Numbered from the stretch's first letter, positions 15,922 through 24,903 are shown. The stretch: DNA of 42,778 bases from an uncultured Brachyspira sp. (GCF_949287625.1 NZ_CASEGO010000010.1:1-42778); one strand, 5' to 3'. The notes: generated by a model not told the origin, from the sequence alone. Program-made: numbers and translations.

Positions 15922-16647
15922 TTAATTTCTTAATTTTATAATATCATTTTCATTTTTATTTTTGTAAATAGCTTCTTCTTTATCATTATTTATTATTACG
16001 AATTGGCATTTTCTATCTTTGGCATTGTAGTAATCGGAATGTGAGGAACCATATCCTATATATCTAAGTCTTTCTCTCTCTATACCTTTTTCTATTAATT
16101 TATCAAATATTGTTTTTGCTCTGTTTTCAGATAAATATATATTATAATTAGAATCTCCAGTATTATCACTATGACCTTCTATTATAAGATTAACATTATT
16201 ACTATTTAAATATTTGTATATTTCTTCTATACCTTCATCATATTCTTCTTTTAATTCATAAGAATCAAAATCAAACTCTATAATATTATGAGTTAGCAAT
16301 ACTTTATTATATTCATTATTTATAATTATAGTCTCTTGTTGTTCTAGTTCTTTATTTGTATCGCTTATTTCTGCATTTATAATTGCAGCTTCTTGTTCCA
16401 TTTCTATATCATTTGTTTCTGCAGTATATTTTTCTTCACTGCTTTTTGCGAGATTAGCAACATTTACTATTTTTTCTTCCTCAGTATAAGTTTTTGAAGC
16501 TGTTTTTACATATTCATTATTATCATTATAAAGAACTGCATGAAGCTGTTTGCTAAATGCCAATACAATGACATGCTTATTTGTAGAACATGATATAACA
16601 GTAGTAAAAATTAATAAAACAATTAATAGTAATAATTTATTTTTCAT
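15922..16647 (-). CDS. OmpA-domain lipoprotein
   Basis: A 241-residue lipoprotein with lipobox FTTVIS-C20 and a Glu/Asn-rich, probably flexible or coiled linker (about 50-115). The C-terminal OmpA/Pal domain begins near 'IEFDFDSYEL' and includes 'IEGHSDNTGDSNYNIYLSENRA' (two parts of one motif, 156-177). Asp161 and Arg176 match the pair that grips diaminopimelate in peptidoglycan. It should tether the outer membrane or its partner barrels to the cell wall. It is the last gene of the seven-gene envelope operon, 22 bases after its neighbour. Confidence 0.88.
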   Translation of the reverse strand: MKNKLLLLIVLLIFTTVISCSTNKHVIVLAFSKQLHAVLYNDNNEYVKTASKTYTEEEKIVNVANLAKSSEEKYTAETNDIEMEQEAAIINAEISDTNKELEQQETIIINNEYNKVLLTHNIIEFDFDSYELKEEYDEGIEEIYKYLNSNNVNLIIEGHSDNTGDSNYNIYLSENRAKTIFDKLIEKGIERERLRYIGYGSSHSDYYNAKDRKCQFVIINNDKEEAIYKNKNENDIIKLRN

Positions 16648-16669
16648 AATTCACTTCTTATAATTAATT

Positions 16670-17326
16670 TTATCTAATTGTAAATCTTGCTCCAAGTAAA
16701 ACCTCATGAGCATTATTAAATCCAAATCCAATAATATATCTGTAACCTAAATCTATAGCAAACCAATCAAGTATATTATACACTATTCCTGCATTTATAC
16801 CAAATACAAAAGAACTTCTTGTAATTATCGTTTCTCCAATATCTGTATTTTCATAATTATATTTAGTTTGGAATAATCTGTTTCCTATAGATAATCCTAT
16901 ATACAAGTTCATAAGAGGGGTTCTTTGATAAAGCACTTTTGAAGTAACAGTATCCAACTCACTGTTTTTTAGAAAAAATACATTTATATCATAATAAATA
17001 CTTCCCATTATATTTTGCATAAAATATCCTTTATCTTTTCCTGATACAAACCCTTGAAAAGTATATTCTAAATCAATTCTAAGCGGTATTAATCTTGTTT
17101 TTCTAAATAAATCATATCCTACAGCAAGCCCGCCGCCTATATAGTTGTTTTTTTCATAAACAACACAGCCTTTTTCTAAACTGGCTTTTTCATTCGTAGT
17201 TTTTAAAGCTTCATGCTTAAAATTTAATTTAGGTGCTATATAAAGACCTGAAAATGTTGCTGAAAATAAATTTTTATTAGTAAATGCAGCAATAAAAAAT
17301 AATAATATAATAACAAAACGTTTCAT
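16670..17326 (-). CDS. Outer-membrane beta-barrel protein, paralog B2
   Basis: A 218-residue protein with a signal peptide (residues 1-22, ending NLFSA). Amphipathic strands follow, including 'LIPLRIDLEYTFQG', 'YQRTPLMNLYIGLSIGNRLF', 'IDLGYRYIIGF' and the final 'VLLGARFTIR'. It is clearly related to the product of 17605-18270, where the same positions read 'SLPLRLELEYTFKD', 'YRRTPIMSLYLGLLMGTKI' and 'LDFGYRLLYGL'. This suggests an eight-stranded OmpX/Opa-like barrel. Function unknown. AAGGGTG precedes the start. Confidence 0.75.
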   Translation of the reverse strand: MKRFVIILLFFIAAFTNKNLFSATFSGLYIAPKLNFKHEALKTTNEKASLEKGCVVYEKNNYIGGGLAVGYDLFRKTRLIPLRIDLEYTFQGFVSGKDKGYFMQNIMGSIYYDINVFFLKNSELDTVTSKVLYQRTPLMNLYIGLSIGNRLFQTKYNYENTDIGETIITRSSFVFGINAGIVYNILDWFAIDLGYRYIIGFGFNNAHEVLLGARFTIR

Positions 17327-17337
17327 TATAACACCCT

Positions 17338-17601
17338 TTATTTTAAATAAACAAAATTATTAGTTACAATAAGTAAATGTTCTAAGTTTCTATCAAAAGC
17401 ATTAACCATTTCTATTTTTTCATTATAGGAATAAAAACTATTAGAATAATGGTTATTAAAATTATAACTTCCTTTAAGATTAGTTTGAGGCGGATGTATA
17501 GTCATTTCTATATTAGGTATAGGCACTACAACTAATGTTCCTGTTTTGCAGGATATAAGTATAAAAGTTATAATTATAATTAATAATGCTGTATTTTTCA
17601 T
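17338..17601 (-). CDS. Small lipoprotein, unknown function
   Basis: An 87-residue putative lipoprotein: hydrophobic leader and lipobox FILIS-C18, then about 69 mature residues rich in Asn, Tyr and Ile ('NIEMTIHPPQTNLKGSYNFN'). No family recognised. Its start follows the stop of the barrel gene upstream by only three bases and AGGAAG lies just before it, so translation is probably coupled. It sits between the two genes of a paralogous barrel pair. Confidence 0.7.
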   Translation of the reverse strand: MKNTALLIIIITFILISCKTGTLVVVPIPNIEMTIHPPQTNLKGSYNFNNHYSNSFYSYNEKIEMVNAFDRNLEHLLIVTNNFVYLK

Positions 17602-17604
17602 AAA

Positions 17605-18270
17605 TTACTTCCTAAGGTCAGGTATTGGGAATCTAGCAGCTATTGCAAATTCATGGGAGAGAACATTATCAAGTCCGTATAATAGCCTGTATCCAAAATC
17701 TAAATTAAGAAAACTAGTAACATATATATCGATACCAACAGCACCCCCTATTGCAAATACTGCTTTAGGTACAGTTACAGTGGCTTTAACTTTTCCAGCA
17801 TCTTCAAACCATCTGTCATAAGTGTTAGCATTTATTTTTGTACCCATAAGAAGCCCTAAATATAATGACATAATAGGAGTTCTTCTATATATTTCTTCAG
17901 CGGTAATAGTTCTTAATTCGCTTTTCTTAATATGGTATACATGAAGACTATAATAAGCTCCTGCTAATATGCTGTGCTGAGATTGTTTTACTATATTATT
18001 AATATGATAATTTCCTGTCATTCCATCTTTAAAAGTATATTCTAGTTCTAATCTTAATGGTAAACTTTGTTTATATTTGTAGAAATCAAATCCAAAAGAA
18101 AAACCTGCACCAAGATAATTATTCATTATTTTTTGATTTTTTGTATTTTTAAAACCAGAATCATTAAAGTTATAAACTATCTTAGGAGCAAGATAAAATG
18201 ATTCAATTAATGGAAATAAAGATGAACTCATAAAGCAAGTAATTATTAATACTAATATAATTCTTTTCAT
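17605..18270 (-). CDS. Outer-membrane beta-barrel protein, paralog B1
   Basis: A 221-residue exported barrel-type protein, paralogous to the gene at 16670-17326. I start at 18270 (MKRIILVLII), which gives a normal signal peptide and has AAGG eight bases upstream; the longer frame from 18315 would overlap the preceding gene and add 15 residues before the signal peptide. Strands such as 'LGAGFSFGFDFYKY', 'SLPLRLELEYTF', 'IFAIGG'-like 'VFAIGGAVGIDIYV' and 'LDFGYRLLYG' are typical of outer-membrane barrels. Function unknown. Confidence 0.75.
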   Translation of the reverse strand: MKRIILVLIITCFMSSSLFPLIESFYLAPKIVYNFNDSGFKNTKNQKIMNNYLGAGFSFGFDFYKYKQSLPLRLELEYTFKDGMTGNYHINNIVKQSQHSILAGAYYSLHVYHIKKSELRTITAEEIYRRTPIMSLYLGLLMGTKINANTYDRWFEDAGKVKATVTVPKAVFAIGGAVGIDIYVTSFLNLDFGYRLLYGLDNVLSHEFAIAARFPIPDLRK

Positions 18271-18298
18271 ATCAAAAACCTTAAAAAACATTACAATT

Positions 18299-19006
18299 TT
18301 AAAAAGATATACCAACTGCCAATCTAGGAAGAGGTATTAATCTAATACCCGGAGTAAAAGAATATCCTATATCAAGCAAAGATATATCTATAAAAGGGCG
18401 TACTTCCCAATCAGAATTAGAAAATAAATCTATTCTAAATCCCATTTCACCTGATATATAAAAATCATATACGGTTGTTTTTTTATATCTTATAGATCCG
18501 TCATCTCTTAATTCCTTACCATTTACTATAAATGTAGTCATACCAACTTTAGGAAGAAGGAAAAATCCGCTTGGCTTATCGTTTTTATTAAAATAAAATC
18601 TTACACCTATAGATGCAGGTATTGCTATTGTACTTCCATTATAGAATTTGCTTAAAATAGCAGAACCTATAATGTTTCCTGTAGCAGGATCAGCAGCAGG
18701 TTCTCCATAATCGCCGTAATGAGTATCAAAGGCATAAAAACCTAAAGTTACATCAAGTGATTGTTTAGGCAGATATGTATAATTGTATGATAATCTTATA
18801 CCAAACTTACCATCATAAAATTTTCCGCTTGCACCTTCCTGAGCTTTAAATACCAAGTCTGTAATTATTGGTATAGTTCCCATAGAAAATAAAGTTGTTC
18901 CAAAGTCTATGCCTAAAGAATGTTTTAAATAAGTCTGAGCATTAACAAATGCAGATGATATAAAAATTAATAAGGATATAAAAATAATAATTTTCTTTAT
19001 ACTCAT
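18299..19006 (-). CDS. Outer-membrane beta-barrel protein, paralog A2
   Basis: A 235-residue protein with a signal peptide ending FVNA-Q. Barrel-like strands follow, ending in Phe ('RLAVGISF'), the usual signal for BAM-dependent insertion. It resembles the preceding gene (19019-19927): 'AIPASIGVRFYFN', 'YISGEMGFRIDLFSNSDWEV' and 'RPFIDISLLDIGYSFTPG' line up with 'FMPASFGVKFYGP', 'YISYELGWNIELFPTREWRV' and 'KPTIDIAILEIGYYVRPW'. Function unknown. The gap to the preceding gene is 12 bases. Confidence 0.78.
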   Translation of the reverse strand: MSIKKIIIFISLLIFISSAFVNAQTYLKHSLGIDFGTTLFSMGTIPIITDLVFKAQEGASGKFYDGKFGIRLSYNYTYLPKQSLDVTLGFYAFDTHYGDYGEPAADPATGNIIGSAILSKFYNGSTIAIPASIGVRFYFNKNDKPSGFFLLPKVGMTTFIVNGKELRDDGSIRYKKTTVYDFYISGEMGFRIDLFSNSDWEVRPFIDISLLDIGYSFTPGIRLIPLPRLAVGISF

Positions 19007-19018
19007 AATTCAAATCCA

Positions 19019-19927
19019 TTAAAATCTTAAACTAAATCCTATTCTAGGAAATAAAGCAAATCTTATATTAGCGAGATATTTAGCCCAGTCTGGGAAACTG
19101 CTCCAAGCAGGTATATTAAATGCAGAGAAACCTGTTGTAAGAGAAGTAACTCCTCCCGTTACAGTATTATATACATTTCCAGTCCAAGGTCTTACATAAT
19201 AACCTATTTCAAGAATAGCTATATCTATAGTTGGTTTAACTCTCCATTCTCTAGTAGGGAATAATTCTATATTCCAGCCTAATTCGTAAGAAATATATAA
19301 TGCAGCATCATGAACAGTATGTTCCGTTTTTATTCCTGTCAAACCATTTTCTGTAGATACAGTATAGAAGAAAGCATCTATGCCGAAATGAAATGCATTA
19401 TAAAATTGTCTTTTAGGTCCGTAAAATTTTACTCCAAATGATGCAGGCATAAATATAAATGAGGCTTTAAAGGAAGTATCTGTTCCTACAACACCGCTGT
19501 AAGCTCCTTGCCCTAAATCTTCTAATAGTTTTCCAGCATTTTCTTTTGAAATTATTAAACTATAAGTACTTGAATAAACTCCTATTCCTACATCTAAAGC
19601 TATTTGATTATGAACAAATAATGAATATAAAATAGATGGTATATACCAAGCAGAACCTTTAGCATCAGCATAATCAAAATATTTATTTATATTTCCTAAA
19701 TCCATTCCTATTAAACCGCTTAAATTTACACCATTGTTCACTATAGTATTAAATAACAAAGGATAAAATACAGCACCTCCCGGATTAAGATTAACACTAA
19801 TCATCTGTCTCCCTTTTATCCAGCTGTAATCATCTCCTGTTACTTCTGTAGATAGGGGCAATCCCTTAGCAAATAATAAAACATTAGAATAAAATAATAG
19901 AGATAATAAAAATAATAGCTTTTTCAT
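19019..19927 (-). CDS. Outer-membrane beta-barrel protein, paralog A1
   Basis: A 302-residue protein with a signal peptide (about residues 1-20, ending LFAKG). Strand-rich sequence follows, ending 'FPRIGFSLRF' with the terminal Phe of outer-membrane proteins. It is the longer of pair A. An extra N-terminal region of some 60 residues ('WIKGRQMISVNLNPGGAVFYP') is absent from its neighbour. Second gene of the envelope operon, 19 bases after the lipoprotein gene. Function unknown. Confidence 0.78.
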   Translation of the reverse strand: MKKLLFLLSLLFYSNVLLFAKGLPLSTEVTGDDYSWIKGRQMISVNLNPGGAVFYPLLFNTIVNNGVNLSGLIGMDLGNINKYFDYADAKGSAWYIPSILYSLFVHNQIALDVGIGVYSSTYSLIISKENAGKLLEDLGQGAYSGVVGTDTSFKASFIFMPASFGVKFYGPKRQFYNAFHFGIDAFFYTVSTENGLTGIKTEHTVHDAALYISYELGWNIELFPTREWRVKPTIDIAILEIGYYVRPWTGNVYNTVTGGVTSLTTGFSAFNIPAWSSFPDWAKYLANIRFALFPRIGFSLRF

Positions 19928-19946
19928 AATTAATAACTCAATATAT

Positions 19947-20480
19947 TTATTTTATAGCTTCGCCATCAGTAAATTTACCGCTTGATTTTGATAATATACT
20001 TTCAATTTCTGATCTTTTTTCAGCAGATAAATTAGTACCTGCTAATATTTTCTCAGAATCACTTAAATCTATTTTATCAGCACCATTATCTATTACTGAT
20101 GATATTAAATTACCGACAACAGCTTCTCCGCCTTCATCATCAAGAACATCAAGTATGGCATCTACTGCATTTTTGGCATCTTCGTCCATCTTTACAACAT
20201 AAAGCTCATCGCCTACAGGAGTAGCAATTATATATCCGTTGTTAGAATCTTTATATACGGCACCTATACCTAGTACGGGCTCATCAAAAGTATAATCACC
20301 GTTAAGTCCTTTGCTTCCAGATATTGTTAATTTATTGCCGCTTGCTGAAGCTCCAGCCCAATTACCGCTTTGCATTTTTGAAAGTATTAAATCATCACCT
20401 GGTTTTGTTATTTTTATGCCGTAATCTTTAGTACATGAAATTGATAAGAGAATTATTAATATAAGTAATATATTTTTCAT
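19947..20480 (-). CDS. Lipoprotein, first gene of the envelope operon
   Basis: A 177-residue putative lipoprotein: short leader with lipobox LLSIS-C16. A beta-rich part follows (45-95, 'LTISGSKGLNGDYTFDEPVLGIGAVY'), then an acidic, helical C-terminal part (about 98-177, 'DEDAKNAVDAILDVLDDEGGEA', 'SDSEKILAGTNLSAEKRSEIES'). No family recognised. It leads the operon of barrel proteins and could be an outer-membrane partner of them. Start has GGAAA upstream. Confidence 0.75.
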   Translation of the reverse strand: MKNILLILIILLSISCTKDYGIKITKPGDDLILSKMQSGNWAGASASGNKLTISGSKGLNGDYTFDEPVLGIGAVYKDSNNGYIIATPVGDELYVVKMDEDAKNAVDAILDVLDDEGGEAVVGNLISSVIDNGADKIDLSDSEKILAGTNLSAEKRSEIESILSKSSGKFTDGEAIK

Positions 20481-20796
20481 CGTATATTTCCATAAAATAA
20501 TCTATTATTTAATAGAGTGATATTGTAAACTAATATTATAATATTGCAATAAATTTTTGTAATTTTATTTTTAGTTTTTTAAAAAAATTTTATAAAATCT
20601 AGTATTATGCATATAATAGTATATTGTATATTAGTACATTTAAATAAATACGTAAAAAATATAAAAGTTTTGTAATTTTTTATCATAAATAAATTTTTTT
20701 ATGATTATTATAAAATTTAATTAACTTAAAGATTTTTAAGATATGATTTTATTTAAGAAAATAATATTATGATTGTATTTATTTTTTTGAAAATTT
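20481..20796. other. AT-rich gap between hisIE and the envelope operon
   Basis: Carries the promoter of the envelope operon (20535-20562). Otherwise only AT-rich sequence: a weak 8-bp inverted repeat at 20682-20705 lacks a T-run. No coding frame and no RNA gene seen. Confidence 0.6.
20535..20562 (-). promoter_or_regulatory. Promoter of the envelope operon
   Basis: On the minus strand TTACAA (20557-20562), 16 bases, TATAAT (20535-20540), about 55 bases upstream of the first start codon. Confidence 0.5.
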
Positions 20797-21462
20797 TTAT
20801 TCTTTCATGCTTTTTTGTTTTTCTTTTTTATCTATTACAGCTCTGCTTGAGAGTTCGTTTTTTATATCATTAATAGTTATATTTTTTTCAACCATTAATA
20901 CTAGGGTGTGGTATAATAAATCAGATATCTCGTATATTGTTTCTTTGTTTGAATCATTTTTAGCACCTATTATAACTTCAGTGCATTCTTCTCCGACTTT
21001 TTTTAATATTTTGTCAATACCGCTGTTAAATAGGTATGTAGTATATGAACCTTCAGTTTTATTGATTTTTCTTCCCTTTATTAGTTTATAAAGTTTATCT
21101 ATAGAAAAATCTTTATAATCTTCTTTTGAGAATATATCATTAAAGAAGCAGGATTCGCTTCCAGTGTGGCAGGCAGGACCATCTTTTATTACTTCTACAA
21201 CTAAAGCATCATTATCGCAGTCAGTTTTTATAGCCTGTATATGCTGATAATTTCCAGAAGTTTCACCTTTTCTCCATAGTTCTTGTCTGCTTCTGCTGTA
21301 GAAACAAGTTTTACCCTCATCAATACTTATTTGCAGGCTTTCTTTATTCATATATGCCAGAGTTAATACTTCTTTTGTATAATAGTCAACAACTATTGCA
21401 GGTATTAAACCTTTGTCATCAAATTTTAATTTTTCTATTTGGTCTTGGCTTATATAATTCAT
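20797..21462 (-). CDS. hisIE: Bifunctional phosphoribosyl-AMP cyclohydrolase / phosphoribosyl-ATP pyrophosphatase
   Basis: A 221-residue fusion that carries out steps 2 and 3 of histidine synthesis in the cytoplasm. The HisI half (1-115) has 'AYMNKES', 'FYSRSRQELWRKGETSGN', the metal-binding 'DCDND' (81-85) and the zinc ligands in 'GPACHTGSESCF'. The HisE half (about 122-215) has 'KKVGEECTEVIIGAK' (154-168) and 'EISDLLYHTLVL', the MazG-like NTP-pyrophosphohydrolase helices. AGGA precedes the start. No other his gene is adjacent, so any pathway partners are elsewhere. Confidence 0.93.
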   Translation of the reverse strand: MNYISQDQIEKLKFDDKGLIPAIVVDYYTKEVLTLAYMNKESLQISIDEGKTCFYSRSRQELWRKGETSGNYQHIQAIKTDCDNDALVVEVIKDGPACHTGSESCFFNDIFSKEDYKDFSIDKLYKLIKGRKINKTEGSYTTYLFNSGIDKILKKVGEECTEVIIGAKNDSNKETIYEISDLLYHTLVLMVEKNITINDIKNELSSRAVIDKKEKQKSMKE

Positions 21463-21501
21463 AAATTAAATCCTAAATTTCTGCAAATATTATTGAGAGT
21501 A

Positions 21502-21530
21502 ATTATGCTATAATTATAGTTTTTTTGCAA
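21502..21530 (-). promoter_or_regulatory. Promoter of hisIE
   Basis: On the minus strand TTGCAA (21525-21530), 17 bases, CATAAT (21502-21507), about 40 bases upstream of the start. Confidence 0.45.
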
Positions 21531-21646
21531 TATTTATTAATGAAGATTTTTTAATAAAATCAGTATTTTTTATAAAAAATTATAAATATATAAGTACAAT
21601 AAGTTCATTTTTTTTGTAAAAAAAGATAAAAAAGTATTAAAGCCTA

Positions 21647-21675
21647 TTGATTTTTTTGTATAGCTGCTTTATAAT
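21647..21675 (+). promoter_or_regulatory. Promoter of the ribosomal protein block
   Basis: TTGATT (21647-21652), 17 bases, TATAAT (21670-21675). It is the only strong promoter seen before rpsL and probably drives much of the downstream block. Confidence 0.7.
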
Positions 21676-21871
21676 GCTAAAACTTTCATAAAAGCGATTA
21701 AAGCGTATAGTATGTTTTCTCACTTTATTAATTAGGTTTAATACTATAATTGCTCAGTTTGTAAATACTGTTTCGTTTGAAGTTTTAATTTAATTAAAAA
21801 GCAGATGGCGTCAATTCGATTGGATTGGCTTGTAAAAAGAAAAAATAAAAAAATTAGAGGTTTTGTATTTT
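21676..21871 (+). other. Long untranslated leader of the str operon
   Basis: About 190 bases separate the predicted transcription start from the rpsL ATG. No reading frame with a binding site is seen. The later part (near 21803-21840) is less AT-rich and contains short complementary stretches (ATGGCGTCAATTCG / GGATTGGC region), so a regulatory structure is possible. I do not recognise a known ribosomal-protein leader. Confidence 0.4.
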
Positions 21872-22246
21872 ATGCCTACAATTAATCAATTAGTAAGAAA
21901 AGGTCGCAAGCGTATGATAAATAAAACAAAATCGCCTGCGTTAATGAAATGTCCGCAAAGAGAAGGGGTTTGTACTCGTGTAACAACAACTACGCCAAAA
22001 AAACCTAACTCAGCTATGCGTAAAATTGCCCGTGTAAGAGTAACGAATGGTATGGAAGTTACAGCTTATATACCTGGTATAGACCATACGCTTCAGGAGC
22101 ACAACCGTGTACTTATAAGAGGCGGTCGTGTAAAAGACTTACCTGGTTGCCGTTATCACATAGTTCGCGGAAGCCGTGAAGCTACTGGTGTTGAAAAAAG
22201 AATGAAAGCTAGAAGTAAATATGGTACTAAGAAACCAAAGGCTTAA
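21872..22246 (+). CDS. rpsL: 30S ribosomal protein S12
   Basis: 124 residues beginning 'MPTINQLVRKGRKR', the family N-terminus, which fixes the start at 21872; an upstream in-frame TTG (21863) adds only three residues and is rejected. S12 lies in the decoding centre. 'TPKKPNSA' and 'GRVKDLPG' keep the lysines whose change gives streptomycin resistance, so the allele looks wild type. AGAGG lies 11 bases upstream. Confidence 0.98.
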   Translation: MPTINQLVRKGRKRMINKTKSPALMKCPQREGVCTRVTTTTPKKPNSAMRKIARVRVTNGMEVTAYIPGIDHTLQEHNRVLIRGGRVKDLPGCRYHIVRGSREATGVEKRMKARSKYGTKKPKA

Positions 22247-22260
22247 TGGAGTAAAATAAT

Positions 22261-22731
22261 ATGGCTAGAAGAAGAAGAGCACAAGTTAGAAAAATAGATG
22301 CTGATCCTATTTACGGCAGTGTAGTGATTAGTAAATTTATTAATAAATTAATGTATGATGGTAAAAAAAGTAAAGCTGAAAATATATTTTATAAAGCTAT
22401 GGATTTAGTTAAACAAAAAACAGGTAAAGATGGCTTGGAAGCTTTTAATGAAGCTATAAATAATATTAAGCCTCTTGTGGAAGTAAAATCAAGAAGAGTT
22501 GGAGGTTCTACATATCAGGTTCCTGTTGATGTAAGACCAGACAGACAAAATTCTTTAGCTTTTACTTGGCTTATAGATGCTTCAAGAAAAAGAGGCGGAA
22601 AAAGCATGATAGAGCGTTTATCAAATGAAATAGTAGATGCTATAGACGGAAAAGGTCAGGCAGTTGCTAAGAGAGATACAGTTCATAGAATGGCTGAAGG
22701 TAACAAAGCGTTCGCACACTTCAGGTGGTAG
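22261..22731 (+). CDS. rpsG: 30S ribosomal protein S7
   Basis: 156 residues, the usual length. Primary binder of the 16S 3' major domain, in the head of the 30S subunit. 'MARRRRAQVRKIDADPIYGS', 'VPVDVRPDRQNSLAFTWLI' and the C-terminal 'NKAFAHFRW' are standard. It follows rpsL by 14 bases with GGAG upstream. In E. coli S7 represses the str operon; whether it does so here is unknown. Confidence 0.98.
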   Translation: MARRRRAQVRKIDADPIYGSVVISKFINKLMYDGKKSKAENIFYKAMDLVKQKTGKDGLEAFNEAINNIKPLVEVKSRRVGGSTYQVPVDVRPDRQNSLAFTWLIDASRKRGGKSMIERLSNEIVDAIDGKGQAVAKRDTVHRMAEGNKAFAHFRW

Positions 22732-22751
22732 TTTTTAAGGAGAGAGTTTAA

Positions 22752-24833
22752 GTGGCACGTCAAATTTCATTAGAAAACACACGTAATATTGGTATTATGG
22801 CTCACATTGATGCTGGTAAGACTACTTTGAGTGAGCGTATTCTTTATTTCACTGGTAAGACTCATAAAATAGGTGAAGTACATGAAGGTGCAGCAGAAAT
22901 GGACTGGATGGAGCAGGAAAGAGAAAGAGGTATTACTATTACTTCGGCTGCAACTACTTGTTTTTGGAATGGACATAGAATTAATTTGATAGATACACCT
23001 GGGCACGTTGACTTTACTGTAGAGGTTGAAAGATCTTTAAGAGTATTAGATAGTGCGGTTGGTGTTTTTTGTTCTGTAGGCGGAGTTCAGCCTCAGAGTG
23101 AAACAGTATGGAGACAAGCTAGTAATTATAAAATTCCTAGAGCTATATTTGTTAATAAAATGGACAGAATAGGTGCTAATTTCTATGCTGTTTTAGATCA
23201 GACAAGAGAAAGATTAAAAGCTAATAGTCACCCTGTTGTTATACCTATAGGTGCGGAAAGTAATTTTGAGGGTGTTATTGACTTGGTAAATATGAAAGAA
23301 ATAATTTGGGTTTCTGAAGACGGCATGAAAATGGAAGAGAGAGAAATCAGAGCCGAATTAAAAGAAAAAGCAGAAGAATACAGAAACTCATTATTGGAAG
23401 CAATTGTTGAATATGATGATGATGCTATGAATAAGTTTTTTGAAGGAGAGGAAATAGATGTTCCTACTATAAAAAAACTTATAAGAACAGCAACATTGAC
23501 AGCAGACTTCTTCCCAATGTTCTGCGGTACTGCATTCAAAAACAAAGGTATTCAAGTATTAATTAATGGAATAGTTGATTACTTGCCTTCTCCAGTAGAC
23601 AGATCAGAAATAGAAGGTACTGATTTAGACGGTAATGTAGTAAAAAGAAAAATATCAGATGATGAGAAATTCAGTGCATTAGCATTTAAAATAATGACAG
23701 ACCCTCACGTAGGAAAAATAGCTTTCTTCAGAGTTTATTCTGGTATATTAGAAGCTGGTTCTTATGTGTTTAATGCAACAAAAGGTAAAAGAGAGCGTAT
23801 CGGAAGAATACTTCAGATGCATGCTAATAAAAGAGAAGAGATTGATACAGTATATGCTGGTGATATAGCAGCAGCAGTAGGGCTTAAAGAAACAACAACA
23901 GGTGATACTTTATGTCCGGAAAATGCCCCTATAATACTAGAAGCAATCAACTTCCCAGAACCAGTAATTAACGTTGCTATAGAGCCTAAAACAAAAGGCG
24001 ATAGAGATAAAATGTCAATAGCTTTATCAAGACTTGCTGAAGAAGATCCAACATTCAGAGTAACTTTTGATGAAGAAACAGGACAGACAATTATCGCAGG
24101 TATGGGTGAGCTTCACTTAGAAATTATCTGTGATAGAATGAAAAGAGAATATAAAGTTGAGGCAAATGTAGGACGTCCTCAAGTATCTTATAGAGAAGGT
24201 ATCAAGAAAACAGTTGAAGTTCAAGGTAAATTTGTACGTCAGTCTGGCGGTAAAGGTCAGTACGGAGATGTATGGCTGAGAATTGGTCCTAATGAACCTA
24301 ATGCAGGATTTAAATTTAATAATGAAATCGTTGGAGGAGCAGTTCCAAGAGAATATATACCTGCAGTAGAAAAAGGCTGTGTAGAGGCTATGAATACAGG
24401 TGTACTTGCTAACTATCCTATGCTTGATGTTATAGTATCAGCTTATGACGGTTCATTCCACCCAGTAGACTCATCAGAAATGGCATTCAAAATTGCTGCT
24501 TCAATGGGATTTAAAGAAGGCTGTAAAAAAGCAGATCCTTATTTGTTAGAGCCTATGATGACAGTAGAAGTTGTAACTCCAGAAGATTATATGGGTGATA
24601 TAATAGGTGACTTAGCTTCAAGAAGAGGTCAGGTTCACGGATTTACAGATAAATCAGGTTATAAATCAATCAATGCTACAGTACCTCTTGCAGAGATGTT
24701 CGGTTATACAACAAGTATAAGAAACGTTTCTCAAGGTAGAGCAAGCTATACAATGCAGTTCTCACACTATGAGGAAGTGCCTAAAAATGTAGCAGATGAG
24801 ATAATCGGTGCTAGAATGGGTAATAACAAATAA
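22752..24833 (+). CDS. fusA: Elongation factor G
   Basis: 693 residues, starting at GTG 22752 eight bases after AAGGAGAG. This GTPase drives ribosomal translocation and, with RRF, ribosome recycling. G motifs are 'AHIDAGKTT' (P-loop), 'ERERGITITSAAT' (switch I), 'DTPGHVDF' (switch II) and 'NKMDR'. Domain IV has 'GGKGQYGDVWLRIGP' and domain V ends normally. Its switch I keeps the canonical RGITI that the neighbouring EF-Tu lacks. No fusidic-acid change can be called by eye. Confidence 0.98.
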   Translation: MARQISLENTRNIGIMAHIDAGKTTLSERILYFTGKTHKIGEVHEGAAEMDWMEQERERGITITSAATTCFWNGHRINLIDTPGHVDFTVEVERSLRVLDSAVGVFCSVGGVQPQSETVWRQASNYKIPRAIFVNKMDRIGANFYAVLDQTRERLKANSHPVVIPIGAESNFEGVIDLVNMKEIIWVSEDGMKMEEREIRAELKEKAEEYRNSLLEAIVEYDDDAMNKFFEGEEIDVPTIKKLIRTATLTADFFPMFCGTAFKNKGIQVLINGIVDYLPSPVDRSEIEGTDLDGNVVKRKISDDEKFSALAFKIMTDPHVGKIAFFRVYSGILEAGSYVFNATKGKRERIGRILQMHANKREEIDTVYAGDIAAAVGLKETTTGDTLCPENAPIILEAINFPEPVINVAIEPKTKGDRDKMSIALSRLAEEDPTFRVTFDEETGQTIIAGMGELHLEIICDRMKREYKVEANVGRPQVSYREGIKKTVEVQGKFVRQSGGKGQYGDVWLRIGPNEPNAGFKFNNEIVGGAVPREYIPAVEKGCVEAMNTGVLANYPMLDVIVSAYDGSFHPVDSSEMAFKIAASMGFKEGCKKADPYLLEPMMTVEVVTPEDYMGDIIGDLASRRGQVHGFTDKSGYKSINATVPLAEMFGYTTSIRNVSQGRASYTMQFSHYEEVPKNVADEIIGARMGNNK

Positions 24834-24903
24834 GTAACTAAAAAGGTTACAAGTTAGATATAAAAATTAAATTTCCTAAAGGATAAATAATTGGAGGATT
24901 AAA

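Noticed and set aside
17546..17821. Plus-strand frame opposite the small lipoprotein and barrel B1 genes
   Set aside because: The minus-strand products have signal peptides and paralogs; this frame has neither RBS nor pattern.
18271..18315. Longer start for barrel B1
   Set aside because: Would overlap the upstream gene and put 15 residues before a normal signal peptide.
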